Made by a program: the position numbers and the translations under genes
Notes under the pieces: model-generated
What the model was told of the DNA's origin: nothing
Database searches by the model: none
What the model saw: only the letters and a program-made list of their open reading frames with translations
Origin: Apostichopus californicus
Taxonomy: Eukaryota > Echinodermata > Holothuroidea > Aspidochirotida > Stichopodidae
Direction: 5' to 3'
Length of the DNA: 33,537 nt
NCBI GenBank assembly: GCA_020650975.1
Contig: JAIPMN010038258.1
Coordinates: forward strand, 1-33,537
Part shown: piece after piece, positions 33,530 to 33,537 of the stretch
Layout of the letters: every line of letters begins with the position of its first letter
Numbering within the stretch: the first letter of the stretch is position 1

Positions 33530-33537
33530 GTAAGAGA

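Noticed and set aside
1..33537. tRNA, rRNA, snRNA or a second protein gene within introns
   Set aside because: No tRNA-like B box with a matching A box, no known structural RNA and no other conserved coding stretch was seen by eye on either strand. A covariance-model search would be needed to exclude intronic snoRNAs.

Overview
The window is eukaryotic genomic DNA carrying the internal part of one protein-coding gene on the + strand. I recognise the gene as Integrator complex subunit 1 (INTS1). I traced 38 consecutive exons from 496 to about 33529, and every intron phase agrees with the next exon. Joined, they give about 5.16 kb of coding sequence (about 1,720 codons) with no in-frame stop. 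The protein is collinear with animal INTS1 (about 2,190 residues in human, recalled from memory) from before the RPB2-binding region to a point near the C-terminus. The start codon and first exons lie upstream of the window, and the last exon(s) lie downstream. I found no other gene on either strand.

The likely source is an invertebrate animal, and I lean to an invertebrate deuterostome such as an echinoderm. Exons are short (58 to 275 bases), introns are about 0.3 to 1.2 kb and AT-rich, and introns hold MITE-like elements, microsatellites and G/C homopolymer runs. This is an impression of style, not a species call.

Layout: 1-495 is the end of an upstream intron. Exons 1-5 (496-3764) include the conserved RPB2-binding segment. 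Exons 6-17 (4630-14045) form the N-terminal helical repeat body. Exons 18-25 (14603-21458) are the central, best conserved stretch. Exons 26-30 (21866-25544) include a variable, charged part. Exons 31-38 (26249-33529) form the C-terminal half.

The unusual content is in the introns. Five splice sites sit inside short tandem duplications, so the intron carries one or more extra copies of the exon edge with its splice site: the 5' sites of exons 4, 12, 33 and 37 and the 3' site of exon 20. The most striking is a 39-bp array of about 14 good copies after exon 33, most of them with the same CAG|GTAAGG donor. In all five cases, using a decoy copy instead of the true site brings in an in-frame stop. 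Further arrays start 11 to about 110 bases after the donors of exons 11, 13 and 16. Exon 4 also has a GC donor (CAG|GCAAGT). Two copies of one inverted-repeat element lie in introns 5 and 35.
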